Numbered from the stretch's first letter, positions 40,402-49,260 are shown. The stretch: DNA of 64,000 bases from Streptomyces sp. NBC_00078 (GCF_026343335.1 NZ_JAPELX010000001.1:5580001-5644000), one strand, 5' to 3'. Notes: a model not told the origin generated them from the sequence alone. Made by a program: numbers and translations.

Positions 40402-41463
40402 ATGACACCCCCGGAGCCCGTGGAAACCCGGACGGCACCCCCGACGACAGGCCGCTCGACGCGGACCGCGACGCTCGCCGAGATCGCCCGCGAGGCCGGC
40501 GTGTCCGCGCCGACTGTTTCGAAGGTCCTCAACGGACGTGCCGATGTGGCGCCTGCCACCCGAAGCCGCGTGGAGGACTTGCTGCGCGCCTACGGCTACC
40601 GGCGCCGACGTGCCGAGGCCAGCCGTTCGCCGCTCATCGACCTGGTCTTCCACGAGCTGGAGAGCGCGTGGGCGATGGAGGTCATCCGGGGCGTGGAGAA
40701 CGTGGCCCGGGACGCCGGGCTCAGCGTGGTCCTGAGCGAGAGCGCGGGGCGGCTGACGCCGGGCCGCACCTGGGCCGACCAGGTCGCCGCCCGCCGTCCG
40801 CACGGCGTGATCCTCGTCCTGTCCGGTCTCGACGAGTCCCAGCGGGCCCTGCTGACCAGCCGCTCCATCCCGTTCGTGGTGATGGACCCGGCCGGCGACC
40901 CCGGTGTCGACGTCCCGTCGATCGGCGCGACCAACTGGCAGGGCGGACTCGCCGCCACCCGGCACCTGGTCGAACTCGGCCACACCCGCATCGGCGCCAT
41001 AACGGGACCGTCCCGCATGATGTGCAGCCGCGCCCGCGTCGACGGCTACCGGGCCGCCCTGGAGACCGCGGGCCTCCCGGTCGACCCGGCGCTGATCGCG
41101 ACCGGCGACTTCCATCACGAGGCCGGCTACCGGCAGGGCCTGGAGCTGCTGCGCCGCCCCGACCGGCCCACCGCCGTCTTCGCCCTCAACGACCTCCAGG
41201 CGCTCGGCCTGTACGAGGCCGCGCGTGAACTGGGCCTGCGCATCCCCGAGGACCTGAGCGTGGTCGGCTTCGACGATCTGCCGGTCGCGCGCTGGGTGGG
41301 GCCGCCCCTGACCTCCGTACGGCAGCCGCTGACGGAGATGGCCGAGGCGGCCGCCAAGCTGGTCCTCGACCTGGGGCGGGAGGACCAGGCGCCGGTGGCG
41401 ACGCGGGTGGAGCTGGCGACCAGTCTGGTGGTACGCAGCAGTACCGCCCCGCCGTCCGCGTGA
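40402..41463 (+). CDS. LacI family transcriptional regulator
   Basis: The 353-residue product has the helix-turn-helix ATLAEIAREAGVSAPTVSKV (about residues 23-42) with the hinge helix following, and a periplasmic-binding-like sensor domain (GAITGPSRMMCSRARVDGY, FALNDLQALGLYEAARE, VVGFDDLPVARWVGPPL). It probably represses the divergent GH3 gene and itself through the shared operators, with a sugar as inducer. The start at 40402 is set by the -10 box; an open frame further upstream would run through the operators. Confidence 0.92.
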   Translation: MTPPEPVETRTAPPTTGRSTRTATLAEIAREAGVSAPTVSKVLNGRADVAPATRSRVEDLLRAYGYRRRRAEASRSPLIDLVFHELESAWAMEVIRGVENVARDAGLSVVLSESAGRLTPGRTWADQVAARRPHGVILVLSGLDESQRALLTSRSIPFVVMDPAGDPGVDVPSIGATNWQGGLAATRHLVELGHTRIGAITGPSRMMCSRARVDGYRAALETAGLPVDPALIATGDFHHEAGYRQGLELLRRPDRPTAVFALNDLQALGLYEAARELGLRIPEDLSVVGFDDLPVARWVGPPLTSVRQPLTEMAEAAAKLVLDLGREDQAPVATRVELATSLVVRSSTAPPSA

Positions 41464-41499
41464 CGCGGGTGGCCGGAAGGTGACGTGACGACGGGTGGT

Positions 41500-41564
41500 G
41501 CGGGTGCCCCGACACTCCTCCGAAGCCAATCGGTTGCACGACCGAAACATTCGGAGGCACCCGC
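41500..41564. promoter_or_regulatory. Nested inverted repeat containing a third operator copy
   Basis: GCGGGTG (41500-41506) pairs with CACCCGC (41558-41564), and CCTCCGAA (41517-41524) with TTCGGAGG (41550-41557); ten bases bulge on the left arm. Inside lies CCGAAACATTCGG (41542-41554), the same palindrome as the operators before the lacI gene. The rest of 41464-41743 shows no convincing gene; a 9-base inverted repeat GGGCTTGTT/AACAAGCCC (41583/41707) spans its right part. Confidence 0.6.
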
Positions 41565-41730
41565 AACGAGATCACTCAGAACGGGCTTGTTCCTGGCGGC
41601 AGTTGCCACCGGAGTCGCCATGTTTTCGACTTTTCGACGTCGAAGGGCTCCAGGGGGCGGGAAACGTGAGATTTTCCGAAGAAAACCGTCTCGCGCTGTC
41701 GGCACTAACAAGCCCCTAATAATTCGGACT

Positions 41731-41736
41731 TACGTT
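41731..41736 (+). promoter_or_regulatory. -10 box of a leaderless promoter (LCP gene)
   Basis: TACGTT, seven bases, then the GTG at 41744. Confidence 0.55.
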
Positions 41737-41743
41737 CCTGTCC

Positions 41744-42799
41744 GTGACAGGACACGACGAGAACGGTGACGCGGGCAGGCCAAGGGGTCGGCGCTCGACC
41801 ACGCTGAAGATCGCCGGCCTCACCCTGGCGGGCCTGCTGGTGCTGGGCGCGGGTACGGCGGGCTGGGCGTACTGGCACCTCAACAACAACATCAAGAGCG
41901 TCGACATCGACAACGCACTCGGCGACGACCGCCCCGCGAAGCCGGTGCCGACGCCGTCCGCCGAGGACACCGCCGAGGCCTCACCGCTTCCGGCCGGTTC
42001 CCTGAACATCCTGGTCCTGGGCTCGGACTCGCGCAGCGGCAAGGGGAACAAGGCGCTCGGCGGGGGCAGCAGTTCCGGCGCCCGTTCCGACACGGCGATG
42101 GTGGTCCACATCGACGCGGGCCGTACGAAGGCCACCGTCGTCAGCATTCCGCGCGACACCCTCGTCACGCGTCCGTCCTGCCCGCTGAAGTCCGGCGGGT
42201 CGACGGCGGTGGCGTACAACTCGATGTTCAACAGCGCCTATTCGGTGGGCGGGGCGGTGTGCGCGGTCAAGACGGTCGAGTCGATCACGCACGTGCGCAT
42301 GGACCACTACGTCGAGATCGACTTCTCGGGCTTCGCGAACCTGGTGAACGCGCTGGGCGGCGTCACCGTGACGATCGACCAGGACATCGACGACCACGAC
42401 AGCCATCTGCACGTCAAGGCGGGCACGCGCCCGCTCGACGGCAGACAGGCCCTGGCCCTCGCCCGCACCCGGCACGGCCTTGGCGACGGCAGCGACCTCG
42501 GCCGCATAGGCCTGCAGCAGAAGCTGGTGAAGGCCCTGCTGGAGCAGATCTCCTCGACGAACCTGTTCACCGACCCCGCCCGGCTGTACACGGTGGCCGA
42601 AGCGGTCACCAGCAGCCTGACCACCGACACCGGCCTGGACTCGCTGAGCGAACTCGTGGAGCTGGGCCGGAGTCTGAAGGGCCTTTCGGCGGACGGCGTG
42701 AGGACGGTGATGATGCCGGTGGTGACGGCCCCCTCGGACCACAACCGGGTGGTGGCGAAGGAACCCGCGGCGAGCAGGCTCTGGTCGTCGCTGCGCTGA
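41744..42799 (+). CDS. LytR-CpsA-Psr (LCP) family protein
   Basis: The 351-residue product has one transmembrane segment (KIAGLTLAGLLVLGAGTAGW), a linker, and the LCP domain: LNILVLGSDSR, GARSDTAMVVHI, TVVSIPRDTLV with the conserved Asp/Arg residues, and ALALARTRHGLGDGSDLGRI. LCP enzymes attach teichoic acids or other glycopolymers to peptidoglycan on the outer face of the membrane. It stands alone between the LacI/GH3 pair and a secreted FG-GAP protein. Confidence 0.92.
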   Translation: MTGHDENGDAGRPRGRRSTTLKIAGLTLAGLLVLGAGTAGWAYWHLNNNIKSVDIDNALGDDRPAKPVPTPSAEDTAEASPLPAGSLNILVLGSDSRSGKGNKALGGGSSSGARSDTAMVVHIDAGRTKATVVSIPRDTLVTRPSCPLKSGGSTAVAYNSMFNSAYSVGGAVCAVKTVESITHVRMDHYVEIDFSGFANLVNALGGVTVTIDQDIDDHDSHLHVKAGTRPLDGRQALALARTRHGLGDGSDLGRIGLQQKLVKALLEQISSTNLFTDPARLYTVAEAVTSSLTTDTGLDSLSELVELGRSLKGLSADGVRTVMMPVVTAPSDHNRVVAKEPAASRLWSSLR

Positions 42800-42911
42800 G
42801 CCCCGGCTCCCGGGACCGCACCCACCTCTGTGCCCGGCGACGAGTCGTGGATACAACCTCCGTGCCCGGTGACGCGTCTTGAAGGCGTCACCGTAACCAG
42901 GAGGTCTCCCG

Positions 42912-44306
42912 GTGTTATCTCTTACTTTGTCCGGTCGTCTGGCGGTCCCGGTCGTGGCGGGCCTCGTGGCGCTGGGCCTGGCCCCGCTGCAGGACCTGAG
43001 CCGGGCCGAGGCCGCGACACCCGCCCCGGTCCGCGTGGACTTCAACGGCGACGGGTACGGCGACCTCGCGGTGGGCGCTCCCGCGGCCACCGTCGACGGG
43101 CAGCCCAAGGCCGGGTACGTGGCCGTCCTGTACGGCGGCCCGCACGGTCTCTCCGCGACCCGACGGGTCGTCATCAGCCGTGCCACGAACGGGATTCCGG
43201 GCAGCAGCGCAAGCGGCGAGGGCTTCGGGACCCAGCTGTCCAGAGGCGACCTGGACGGCGACGGCTACGCGGACCTGGTCATCGGCAACCGCTCGGGCAC
43301 GGCCGACGCTGTCGTCGTATGGGGCGGCCGGGGCGGATTCTCCAGCGGCACGCCGATCCCGGCGACCAACACCCAGACCGGCGACTTCAACGGCGACGGC
43401 AAGCTCGACCTGGCCCTCTTCCGCACCCGTCCAGCCGCCGGCGACGACCCGAACGGCAGCACCGCCACCGTCTGGAACGGCCCGCTGGCCCGCTCCGGCA
43501 CGCACGCCGGCGAGGCCTCCCTCGACGCCGGCCACCTGAAGTACTACGACGTCCGCGACGGCGCCACCGGCGATGTGAACGGCGACGGCCGCGACGACCT
43601 GGCGCTCAGCATCTACGAGGGCGACGGCGTCTACGGCACGAGGTTCTACACCGGCTCCCCCTCGGGCCTGACCAGCGCCGCGCCCGACGCCATCCCCGAC
43701 ACCGACGGCGGCATCGCCTTCGGGGACCTCGACGGCGACGGCTACGACGACATCGCCGTGGGTGCCGTCCAGGACTCGGCGGTGACCGTGGCCCGCGGCT
43801 CGGCGTCGGGCGTCGCAGCGCGTGGGACCTGGAAGACGTACACCGAGGACACCGCGGGCGTACCCGGCACCCGTGACACCGTCGACCGCTTCGGCGAATC
43901 CCTCTCCGCCGCCGACATCACCGGCGACGGCATCGACGACCTCGCCGTCGGCCTCCCCGGCAGGGAACTCGGCAACGACGACGACGCGGGCGCCGTCGAC
44001 ATCCTGCGCGGCAGCAGGGCGGGCCTCACGGGCAAGGGCGCCCAGTCCTTCACCCAGGACACGGCCGGCGTCCCCGGCACGGCCGAGGCGCACGACGCCT
44101 TCGGCTCGGCGGTCGAACTCCTCGACATCAACGGCAACGGCTACGCGGACCTGGCCGCGGCGGCGGTCGGGGAGGACGGGAACGGGGCGGTCTGGGAGCT
44201 GCGCGGCCGGCCCACGGGCATCGTCACGGACGCGGCGCTGGTGTTCGGACCGAAGGCGGTCGGGGCGCCGTACGCGGGGGCGGCGTTCGGGTCCGAACTC
44301 GGCTAG
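42912..44306 (+). CDS. Secreted FG-GAP (integrin-like) repeat protein
   Basis: The 464-residue product has a signal peptide (LAVPVVAGLVALGLAP) and about seven FG-GAP blades, each with a DxNGDGxxD calcium loop: DFNGDGYGDLAVGAP, DLDGDGYADLVIGN, DFNGDGKLDLALF, DVNGDGRDDLALSI, DLDGDGYDDIAVGA, DITGDGIDDLAVGLP and DINGNGYADLAAAA. It should fold as a seven-bladed propeller outside the cell. There is no enzyme domain; binding is the likeliest role. GTG start seven bases after AGGAGG. Confidence 0.9.
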   Translation: MLSLTLSGRLAVPVVAGLVALGLAPLQDLSRAEAATPAPVRVDFNGDGYGDLAVGAPAATVDGQPKAGYVAVLYGGPHGLSATRRVVISRATNGIPGSSASGEGFGTQLSRGDLDGDGYADLVIGNRSGTADAVVVWGGRGGFSSGTPIPATNTQTGDFNGDGKLDLALFRTRPAAGDDPNGSTATVWNGPLARSGTHAGEASLDAGHLKYYDVRDGATGDVNGDGRDDLALSIYEGDGVYGTRFYTGSPSGLTSAAPDAIPDTDGGIAFGDLDGDGYDDIAVGAVQDSAVTVARGSASGVAARGTWKTYTEDTAGVPGTRDTVDRFGESLSAADITGDGIDDLAVGLPGRELGNDDDAGAVDILRGSRAGLTGKGAQSFTQDTAGVPGTAEAHDAFGSAVELLDINGNGYADLAAAAVGEDGNGAVWELRGRPTGIVTDAALVFGPKAVGAPYAGAAFGSELG

Positions 44307-44357
44307 CCGGCGGCCGGCCGGCGCTCCGGAAAAATCTTCGGGGAATTCCGGCGCGCC

Positions 44358-44386
44358 TGTCGATCCCGTCCCTCCCCGATCGACGC
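44358..44386 (+). promoter_or_regulatory. Candidate ECF42 promoter for the DGPF gene
   Basis: TGTCGA (44358-44363), a 17-base spacer and CGACGC (44381-44386) precede the DGPF gene. As I recall, promoters of ECF42 sigma factors have TGTCGA at -35 and a CGA/TC-type -10. The cognate sigma gene is the next gene. Confidence 0.6.
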
Positions 44387-44394
44387 ACTTGTGA

Positions 44395-44417
44395 GAGGCC
44401 GGAAAAAAACCGGCCTC
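44395..44417 (+). other. Hairpin with A7 loop before the DGPF gene
   Basis: GAGGCCGG and CCGGCCTC form an 8-bp stem around seven A residues, ending 10 bases before the GAGGAG ribosome-binding site. It lies at the 5' end of the predicted mRNA, so it is more likely a leader element than a terminator of the upstream gene. Confidence 0.55.
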
Positions 44418-44437
44418 CGACCGACCGAGGAGTCACC

Positions 44438-44794
44438 ATGCCCCGCTACATGTCCATCGTGAAGATCGACGAGTCGACCCTGCCCGCGGAGGGCCCCAGC
44501 CCCGAGCTGATGCAGCGCATGGGCGAACTGATCGAGGAGGTCACCAAGGCGGGCGTCATGCTCGACACCGCCGGGCTGACCCCGCAGGACCAGGGCAAGC
44601 GCGTGCGCTGGGAGGGCGGGAAGCTCAGTGTCACGGACGGGCCGTTCACGGAGTCCAAGGAAGTCATCGGCGGTTACGCCATCACCCAGTGCAAGGACAT
44701 GGACGAGGCACTGGAGTGGACCAAGCGGTTCGTGAAGGTCCACGAGGAGTACTGGACGGTGACCTGCGAGGTGCGGGAGATCGCCGAGGGCTGA
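44438..44794 (+). CDS. YCII-related DGPF protein
   Basis: The 118-residue product begins MPRYMSIVKIDESTLP and contains the family motif TDGPFTESKEVIGGYAI. DGPF/YCII proteins are small ferredoxin-like proteins of unclear function, often encoded beside ECF42 sigma factors. The gene has GAGGAG five bases before its ATG and a sigma factor gene 45 bases downstream, so the two are probably one regulon. Confidence 0.93.
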   Translation: MPRYMSIVKIDESTLPAEGPSPELMQRMGELIEEVTKAGVMLDTAGLTPQDQGKRVRWEGGKLSVTDGPFTESKEVIGGYAITQCKDMDEALEWTKRFVKVHEEYWTVTCEVREIAEG

Positions 44795-44839
44795 GCAAGC
44801 CTGGGCGCGGGGCGGCCCGGGGGTGTTGCATGGTGGGTT

Positions 44840-46126
44840 GTGGAACAGCAGCCCACCGACACCCCCGCCGCCGCGTCCGGCCAGGACGCCGCCCATGCCA
44901 TCGAGACCGTCTACCGCATCGAGTCCCCGCGCATCATCGCCGCCGTCGCCCGGGTCGTCCGCGACGTCGGCATCGCCGAGGAACTCGCCCAGGACGCGCT
45001 GGTGGCCGCCCTGGAGCAGTGGCCGCGCGACGGTGTGCCCGACAACCCGGGCGCCTGGCTCATGGCCACCGCCCGGCACCGTGCCGTCGACCTGATCCGG
45101 CGCCGGGAGAACTACGCCCGCAAGCTGGCGGAGATCGGCCGCACCCAGGAGACCGTCGCCCCGCCCGAGGAACCCGCCGACCCCGACGACATCGACGACG
45201 ACCTGCTGCGGCTCGTCTTCACCGCGTGCCACCCGGTCCTGTCCGCCGAGGCCCGCATCGCCCTCACCCTGCGGCTGCTCGGCGGCCTGACGACGCCGGA
45301 GATCTCCCGCGCCTTCCTCACCCCGGAGGCGACCATCGCCCAGCGCATCGTCCGCGCCAAGCGCACCCTCGCCGCCAGGAACGTCGCCTTCGAGGTGCCC
45401 GACGGCCCAGAACGCGAGGCCCGGCTCGGCTCCGTACTCGACGTCATCTACCTGATCTTCAACGAGGGATACGCCGCGACGGCCGGTGACGACTGGCTGC
45501 GCCCCGGGCTCTGCGAGGACGCGCTGCGGCTGGCCCGCGTGCTGTCCGGGCTGATGCCCAAGGAGCCCGAGGTGCACGCCCTGACCTCCCTCCTGGAGTT
45601 CCAGGCCTCCCGCGCCGCCTCCCGCACCGGCCCGGACGGCGCCCCCGTCCTCCTCAAGGACCAGAACCGCAGCCGCTGGAACCGCATGCTCATCGCCCGC
45701 GGCATCACGGCCCTGCACCGCGCCGACGCCACCTGCACGGGCGCCCCGGGCCCGTACGCCCTGCAGGCCGCCATCGCCGCCTGCCACGCGCACGCGTACA
45801 CGTACGAGGAGACCGACTGGGCGAGCATCGCCACCCTGTACGGCCTGCTCGCCGTCCGCGCCCCGTCCCCGGTCGTCGAGCTCAACCGCGCGGTCGCCGT
45901 GTCGATGACGCGGGGGCCGGCCGAGGGGCTCGCCGTCATCGACGCCGTCGCCGCCGAACCCGCCCTGCACGACTACCACCTGCTGCCCAGCGTGCGCGGG
46001 GATCTGCTGGCACGGCTCGGACGCACGGCGGAGGCACGCGAGGAATTCGTACGGGCCGCGGGGCTCGCCCGCAACGAACGCGAACGGGAGCTACTGCACG
46101 GAAAGCTCCGTTCACTCGCCGACTAG
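44840..46126 (+). CDS. ECF42-type RNA polymerase sigma factor with C-terminal extension
   Basis: The 428-residue product has sigma region 2 (YRIESPRIIAAVARVVRDVG, EELAQDALVAALEQWP) and region 4 (LTLRLLGGLTTPEISRAFLT) in the first 190 residues, then a long extension of about 240 residues (DVIYLIFNEGYAAT, LARVLSGLMPKEPEVHALTS, SPVVELNRAVAVSMTRGP, ending in TPR-like helices). That layout defines ECF42, which has no anti-sigma factor; the extension itself is thought to be needed for activity. It starts at GTG 44840. Its 3' end overlaps the convergent methyltransferase by 15 bases. Confidence 0.92.
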   Translation: MEQQPTDTPAAASGQDAAHAIETVYRIESPRIIAAVARVVRDVGIAEELAQDALVAALEQWPRDGVPDNPGAWLMATARHRAVDLIRRRENYARKLAEIGRTQETVAPPEEPADPDDIDDDLLRLVFTACHPVLSAEARIALTLRLLGGLTTPEISRAFLTPEATIAQRIVRAKRTLAARNVAFEVPDGPEREARLGSVLDVIYLIFNEGYAATAGDDWLRPGLCEDALRLARVLSGLMPKEPEVHALTSLLEFQASRAASRTGPDGAPVLLKDQNRSRWNRMLIARGITALHRADATCTGAPGPYALQAAIAACHAHAYTYEETDWASIATLYGLLAVRAPSPVVELNRAVAVSMTRGPAEGLAVIDAVAAEPALHDYHLLPSVRGDLLARLGRTAEAREEFVRAAGLARNERERELLHGKLRSLAD

Positions 46127-47311
46127 TGCACGGGCGGGTGCACCGATCAGCATGGTCGGCGCCCCCGCGACCCGGGTCAGGAACACGGTCGCCGAGTGGG
46201 GGCCCTGTGGCTTGGGGAGAGCCTTCCGGCGCAGTTCCTCCGGCTCGACCGCCGACCCGCGTTTCTTCACGGTCAGCACGCCTACCTCGCGCTCCCGCAA
46301 CAGGGCCTTCAACTTCTTCACACCGAAGGGGAGCTGATCGGTGATCTCGTACGCGGTCGCATACGGCGTCACGTGGTACTGGTCCGCGGTGATGTAGGCG
46401 ATGGTGGGGTCGATCAGCCCGCCCGCCAGGTCCGCGGCGACCTCGGCGACGAGGTGGGAACGGATGACGGCGCCGTCGGGCTCGTACAAGTACCGTCCGA
46501 CGGGCCGGACTTCGGGGTCGGGCAGCGCCGTGGCGGGCGATGCCCACACACCGGCGCCGGAGGGCAGCAGCCTCGCCCGCCGCGCGCCCGGCGTCACGCG
46601 CGGGCCGAACCACAGCACGGCCTCCTTGACGTCCCCTCCGTCCGAGACCCACTCGGCCTCCGCGTCCGTGGGAATCGCCTCGTGGGGGATGCCCGGCGCG
46701 ATCTTCAGCGCGGCGCGCGGCGCCTTGCGGGCCGCCTCGACCGCCCACGACAGGGGCGGCGAGTAGGTCTCCGGGTCGAAAACGCGCCCGCGACCGCCGC
46801 GCCGGGCCGGATCGACGAACACGGCGTCGTAGCCGGAGGTGTCCACCTCCGTGACGTCCGCCTCCCGCACCTCGATCAGCTCGGCGAGCCCGAGCGCGTC
46901 TGCGTTCGCGCGGGCCACGGCCGCGGCCGCCGGATCCCGGTCCACGGCGAGCACCCGGATCCCCGCCCGGGCGAGCGCGATGGCATCACCGCCGATCCCA
47001 CAGCACAGGTCGGCGACGGACCGCGCGCCCGTCGCCCGGAAGCACTCGGCGCGATACGTCGCCACGCTCGCCCGCGTCGACTGCTCCACCCCGTTCGGCG
47101 TGAAGAACATCCGCGCCGCGTCCCCGGCGGCGAACTTGGCCGCTGCCCGCTGCCGCAGCCGGGCCTGTCCGATCGCCGCCGACACCAGCTCGGCGGGGTG
47201 TTCGCGGCGCAGCCGGGTGGCGACGGCCAGCTCGTCGGCCGGGGCCGTGCCACGCACCTCGTCGAGGAGGGCGCGGCCTTCGGGGGTGAGGAGGGGAGCG
47301 AGGTCGTTCAC
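46112..47311 (-). CDS. Class I SAM-dependent methyltransferase with THUMP-like domain
   Basis: The 399-residue product has a helical N-terminus, the SAM motif SVADLCCGIGGDAIALARAG, then AVDRDPAAAAVARANAD, a DPARRGGRGR segment, and a C-terminal THUMP-like part (VLTVKKRGSAVEPEELRRKA). The family resembles RNA methyltransferases, but its substrate is not established to my knowledge. The GTG at 47311 (MNDLAPLLTPEGRALLDE) is the only reasonable start. The gene is convergent with the sigma factor, overlapping 15 bases. Confidence 0.85.
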   Translation of the reverse strand: MNDLAPLLTPEGRALLDEVRGTAPADELAVATRLRREHPAELVSAAIGQARLRQRAAAKFAAGDAARMFFTPNGVEQSTRASVATYRAECFRATGARSVADLCCGIGGDAIALARAGIRVLAVDRDPAAAAVARANADALGLAELIEVREADVTEVDTSGYDAVFVDPARRGGRGRVFDPETYSPPLSWAVEAARKAPRAALKIAPGIPHEAIPTDAEAEWVSDGGDVKEAVLWFGPRVTPGARRARLLPSGAGVWASPATALPDPEVRPVGRYLYEPDGAVIRSHLVAEVAADLAGGLIDPTIAYITADQYHVTPYATAYEITDQLPFGVKKLKALLREREVGVLTVKKRGSAVEPEELRRKALPKPQGPHSATVFLTRVAGAPTMLIGAPARALVGE

Positions 47312-47401
47312 CGGCTCATTGTGGGCCAGTCGGTGGACGGTGCGCCTCCGGCCGCGGTGTCGGGCCGGGATCCGGGGGGTGGCCTGCGAGGATCCCGCGT
47401 C

Positions 47402-48331
47402 ATGCGAGCAGTCGTACAAAATGACAAGAATCGCGCTTATGGGGTGAGCCGGATCCGCGGTGGGATCGCCGTGCTCGCCGTCGCGGCCATCGCCTCGGGC
47501 TGTGCCCCGGACGGCAGTTCCCAGGTGCGCCCCGCCTCCGGCCGGCAGCCGCTGCAGGCACCCCCCGCCCGCGCCCTCGGCGCGTACGCCGCGAAGCTGC
47601 ACGCGGCGTACGCCGCCCGGGCCGCCGCGGCCAGGCGCTGGGGCCTGGACCAGGTTCCGCTGACGGCTCCGCCGCCGCCCGCGAAGAAGCCGAGGATCAC
47701 GGCCCGCAAGGGCTTCGAGGTGGACGACCAGGAGGAGCTGAACCTCCCGCCGGTCTTCACCACCGTCCCCACGACACAGAAGGTCGTCTTCCTCACCATC
47801 GACGACGGTGCCGAGAAGGACCGGGCGTTCCTGCGGATGATGAGCGAGCTGAAGATCCCGTACACCGCCTTCCTCAGCAACTTCCTGGTGAAGGACGACT
47901 ACCCCTACTTCCGCACGATGCAGTCCAAGGGCGTCACCCTCAACAACCACACCCTCACGCACCCCTACCTGCCGGGACTGTCGTACGAGGAGCAGTGGGA
48001 CGAGATCTGCGGCATGCAGAAGATCATGAAGAAGCAGTTCGGCAGGGCCCCGACGGTCTTCAGGCCGCCCTTCGGCAACTACAACCAGGACACGCTGCGA
48101 GCCGCGAAGTCCTGCGGAATCAAGTACGCGCCGATCTGGGACGAGGAGGTCTTCGTCGACCACTGGGAGTACCGCGAGGACGACCAGGACCTGCACCCCG
48201 GCGACATCGTCCTCACCCACTTCCGCGGCCGCCACGAGTGGAAGGGCACGATGGTCGACGACATGCGCCGGTTCCTGCGGAGGGTCACGGCCGGGGGATA
48301 CGCGGTGGCCCGCCTGGAGGACTACCTGTGA
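47402..48331 (+). CDS. NodB-type polysaccharide deacetylase lipoprotein 1
   Basis: The 309-residue product has a lipoprotein signal ending in AIASGC, an Ala/Pro-rich linker, and a NodB domain with TIDDGAEKD (two catalytic/metal Asp), NNHTLTHP (metal His pair), FRPPFGNYN and the late GDIVLTHFRG His. It probably removes acetyl groups from cell-wall sugars at the outer membrane face. It is followed by a paralogue with a four-base GTGA overlap, so both are made together. Confidence 0.9.
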   Translation: MRAVVQNDKNRAYGVSRIRGGIAVLAVAAIASGCAPDGSSQVRPASGRQPLQAPPARALGAYAAKLHAAYAARAAAARRWGLDQVPLTAPPPPAKKPRITARKGFEVDDQEELNLPPVFTTVPTTQKVVFLTIDDGAEKDRAFLRMMSELKIPYTAFLSNFLVKDDYPYFRTMQSKGVTLNNHTLTHPYLPGLSYEEQWDEICGMQKIMKKQFGRAPTVFRPPFGNYNQDTLRAAKSCGIKYAPIWDEEVFVDHWEYREDDQDLHPGDIVLTHFRGRHEWKGTMVDDMRRFLRRVTAGGYAVARLEDYL

Positions 48332-49149
48332 GGCTGCGGGCCCTGGCGGCCGGTGCGCTGGCGCTCGTCCTGCTCACCGGCTGCGCCCAGTCCGTCGACC
48401 CGATCGAGCGGCTGGGCGCGAAGGCGGCCCAGCGGGTGCGGGCGCACGGGCCGGGCGGAGCGGCCGAACGGCCGTACCGCCGCTGGGGCCTGACCGCTCC
48501 GCTGCTCCCCGCCCCGAAGCCGTCACGTGCGCCGGGAGCGGGTACCGAAACCGACGGCCGGGCCCTGCCCCCTGTCGTCTCCCGTGTCCCGACCCGCGAC
48601 AAGGTCGTCTTCCTGACCTACGACGACGGGGCCGAGAAGGACCCACGGTTCGTCGACATGGTCCGTGAGCTGCGCCTGCCCGTCAGCATGTTCCTCACGG
48701 ACCGCGTCGCCGGACCGGGACACCGCCGCTTCGCCCGCCTCCAGTCGGCCGGCGCGAGCATCCAGAACCACACCCTCGGCCATCCCGCCCTGCGCGGCCT
48801 GCCCTACGCCGGCCAGCGCGCCCAGATCTGCGGCCAGCAGGACAGGCTCAGATCCCGCTTCGGCCGGCACCCCCGCCTCTTCCGCCCGCCCTACGGCACC
48901 TACGACACCGCCACCCTCCGCGCGGCCGCCGACTGCGGCATCTCGGCGCTCGTCCTGTGGCGCGTGTCGATGACGGGCGACGGCGACCTGACGTATCCGC
49001 GTGGCCGCCACCGACTGAGGCCCGGCGACATCGTGGCGGTCGACCCGGACGGGGGATCGGGCCCGACCCTGCGGGAACGGACGGCGCGGTTGCTGCGCCG
49101 GGTTCAGGGGCAGGGGCTGACGGTGGGCCGCCTGGAGGACTACGTCTGA
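48328..49149 (+). CDS. NodB-type polysaccharide deacetylase lipoprotein 2, late His lost
   Basis: The 273-residue product has a lipoprotein signal ending LLTGC and the same domain as its neighbour: TYDDGAEKD, QNHTLGHP, FRPPYGTYD. The late motif is different: GDIVAVDPDG replaces GDIVLTHFRG, so the catalytic-site His is missing. The gene overlaps the first deacetylase by four bases. It looks like a tandem duplicate that has diverged toward a weak or non-catalytic role. Confidence 0.88.
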   Translation: MRLRALAAGALALVLLTGCAQSVDPIERLGAKAAQRVRAHGPGGAAERPYRRWGLTAPLLPAPKPSRAPGAGTETDGRALPPVVSRVPTRDKVVFLTYDDGAEKDPRFVDMVRELRLPVSMFLTDRVAGPGHRRFARLQSAGASIQNHTLGHPALRGLPYAGQRAQICGQQDRLRSRFGRHPRLFRPPYGTYDTATLRAAADCGISALVLWRVSMTGDGDLTYPRGRHRLRPGDIVAVDPDGGSGPTLRERTARLLRRVQGQGLTVGRLEDYV

Positions 49150-49189
49150 CGTTCGAGCGGCGGTGACTTTCACAGCGCAGGTCGGCAAA

Positions 49190-49260
49190 TCTCAGCCCGT
49201 CCGGCGTTTGAGGACGAGGCCGTTCAAGCCGAAGCGGGGGTCCGGGGGCGGCAGCCCCCG
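49190..49260 (+). repeat. Dispersed Streptomyces intergenic repeat before groES
   Basis: CTCAGCCCGTCCGGCGTTTG, AGGACGAGGCCGTTCAAGCC and a GGGGGTCCGGGGGCGGCAGCCCCC-type end form a second kind of widespread Streptomyces intergenic element, ending in a hairpin. It lies between the deacetylase pair and the groES operators. Confidence 0.7.

Noticed and set aside
41485..41769. Possible small membrane protein gene between lacI and the LCP gene
   Set aside because: The frame has one short hydrophobic stretch but is mostly Arg/Pro, has no ribosome-binding site, runs into the LCP start, and overlaps the nested inverted repeat.
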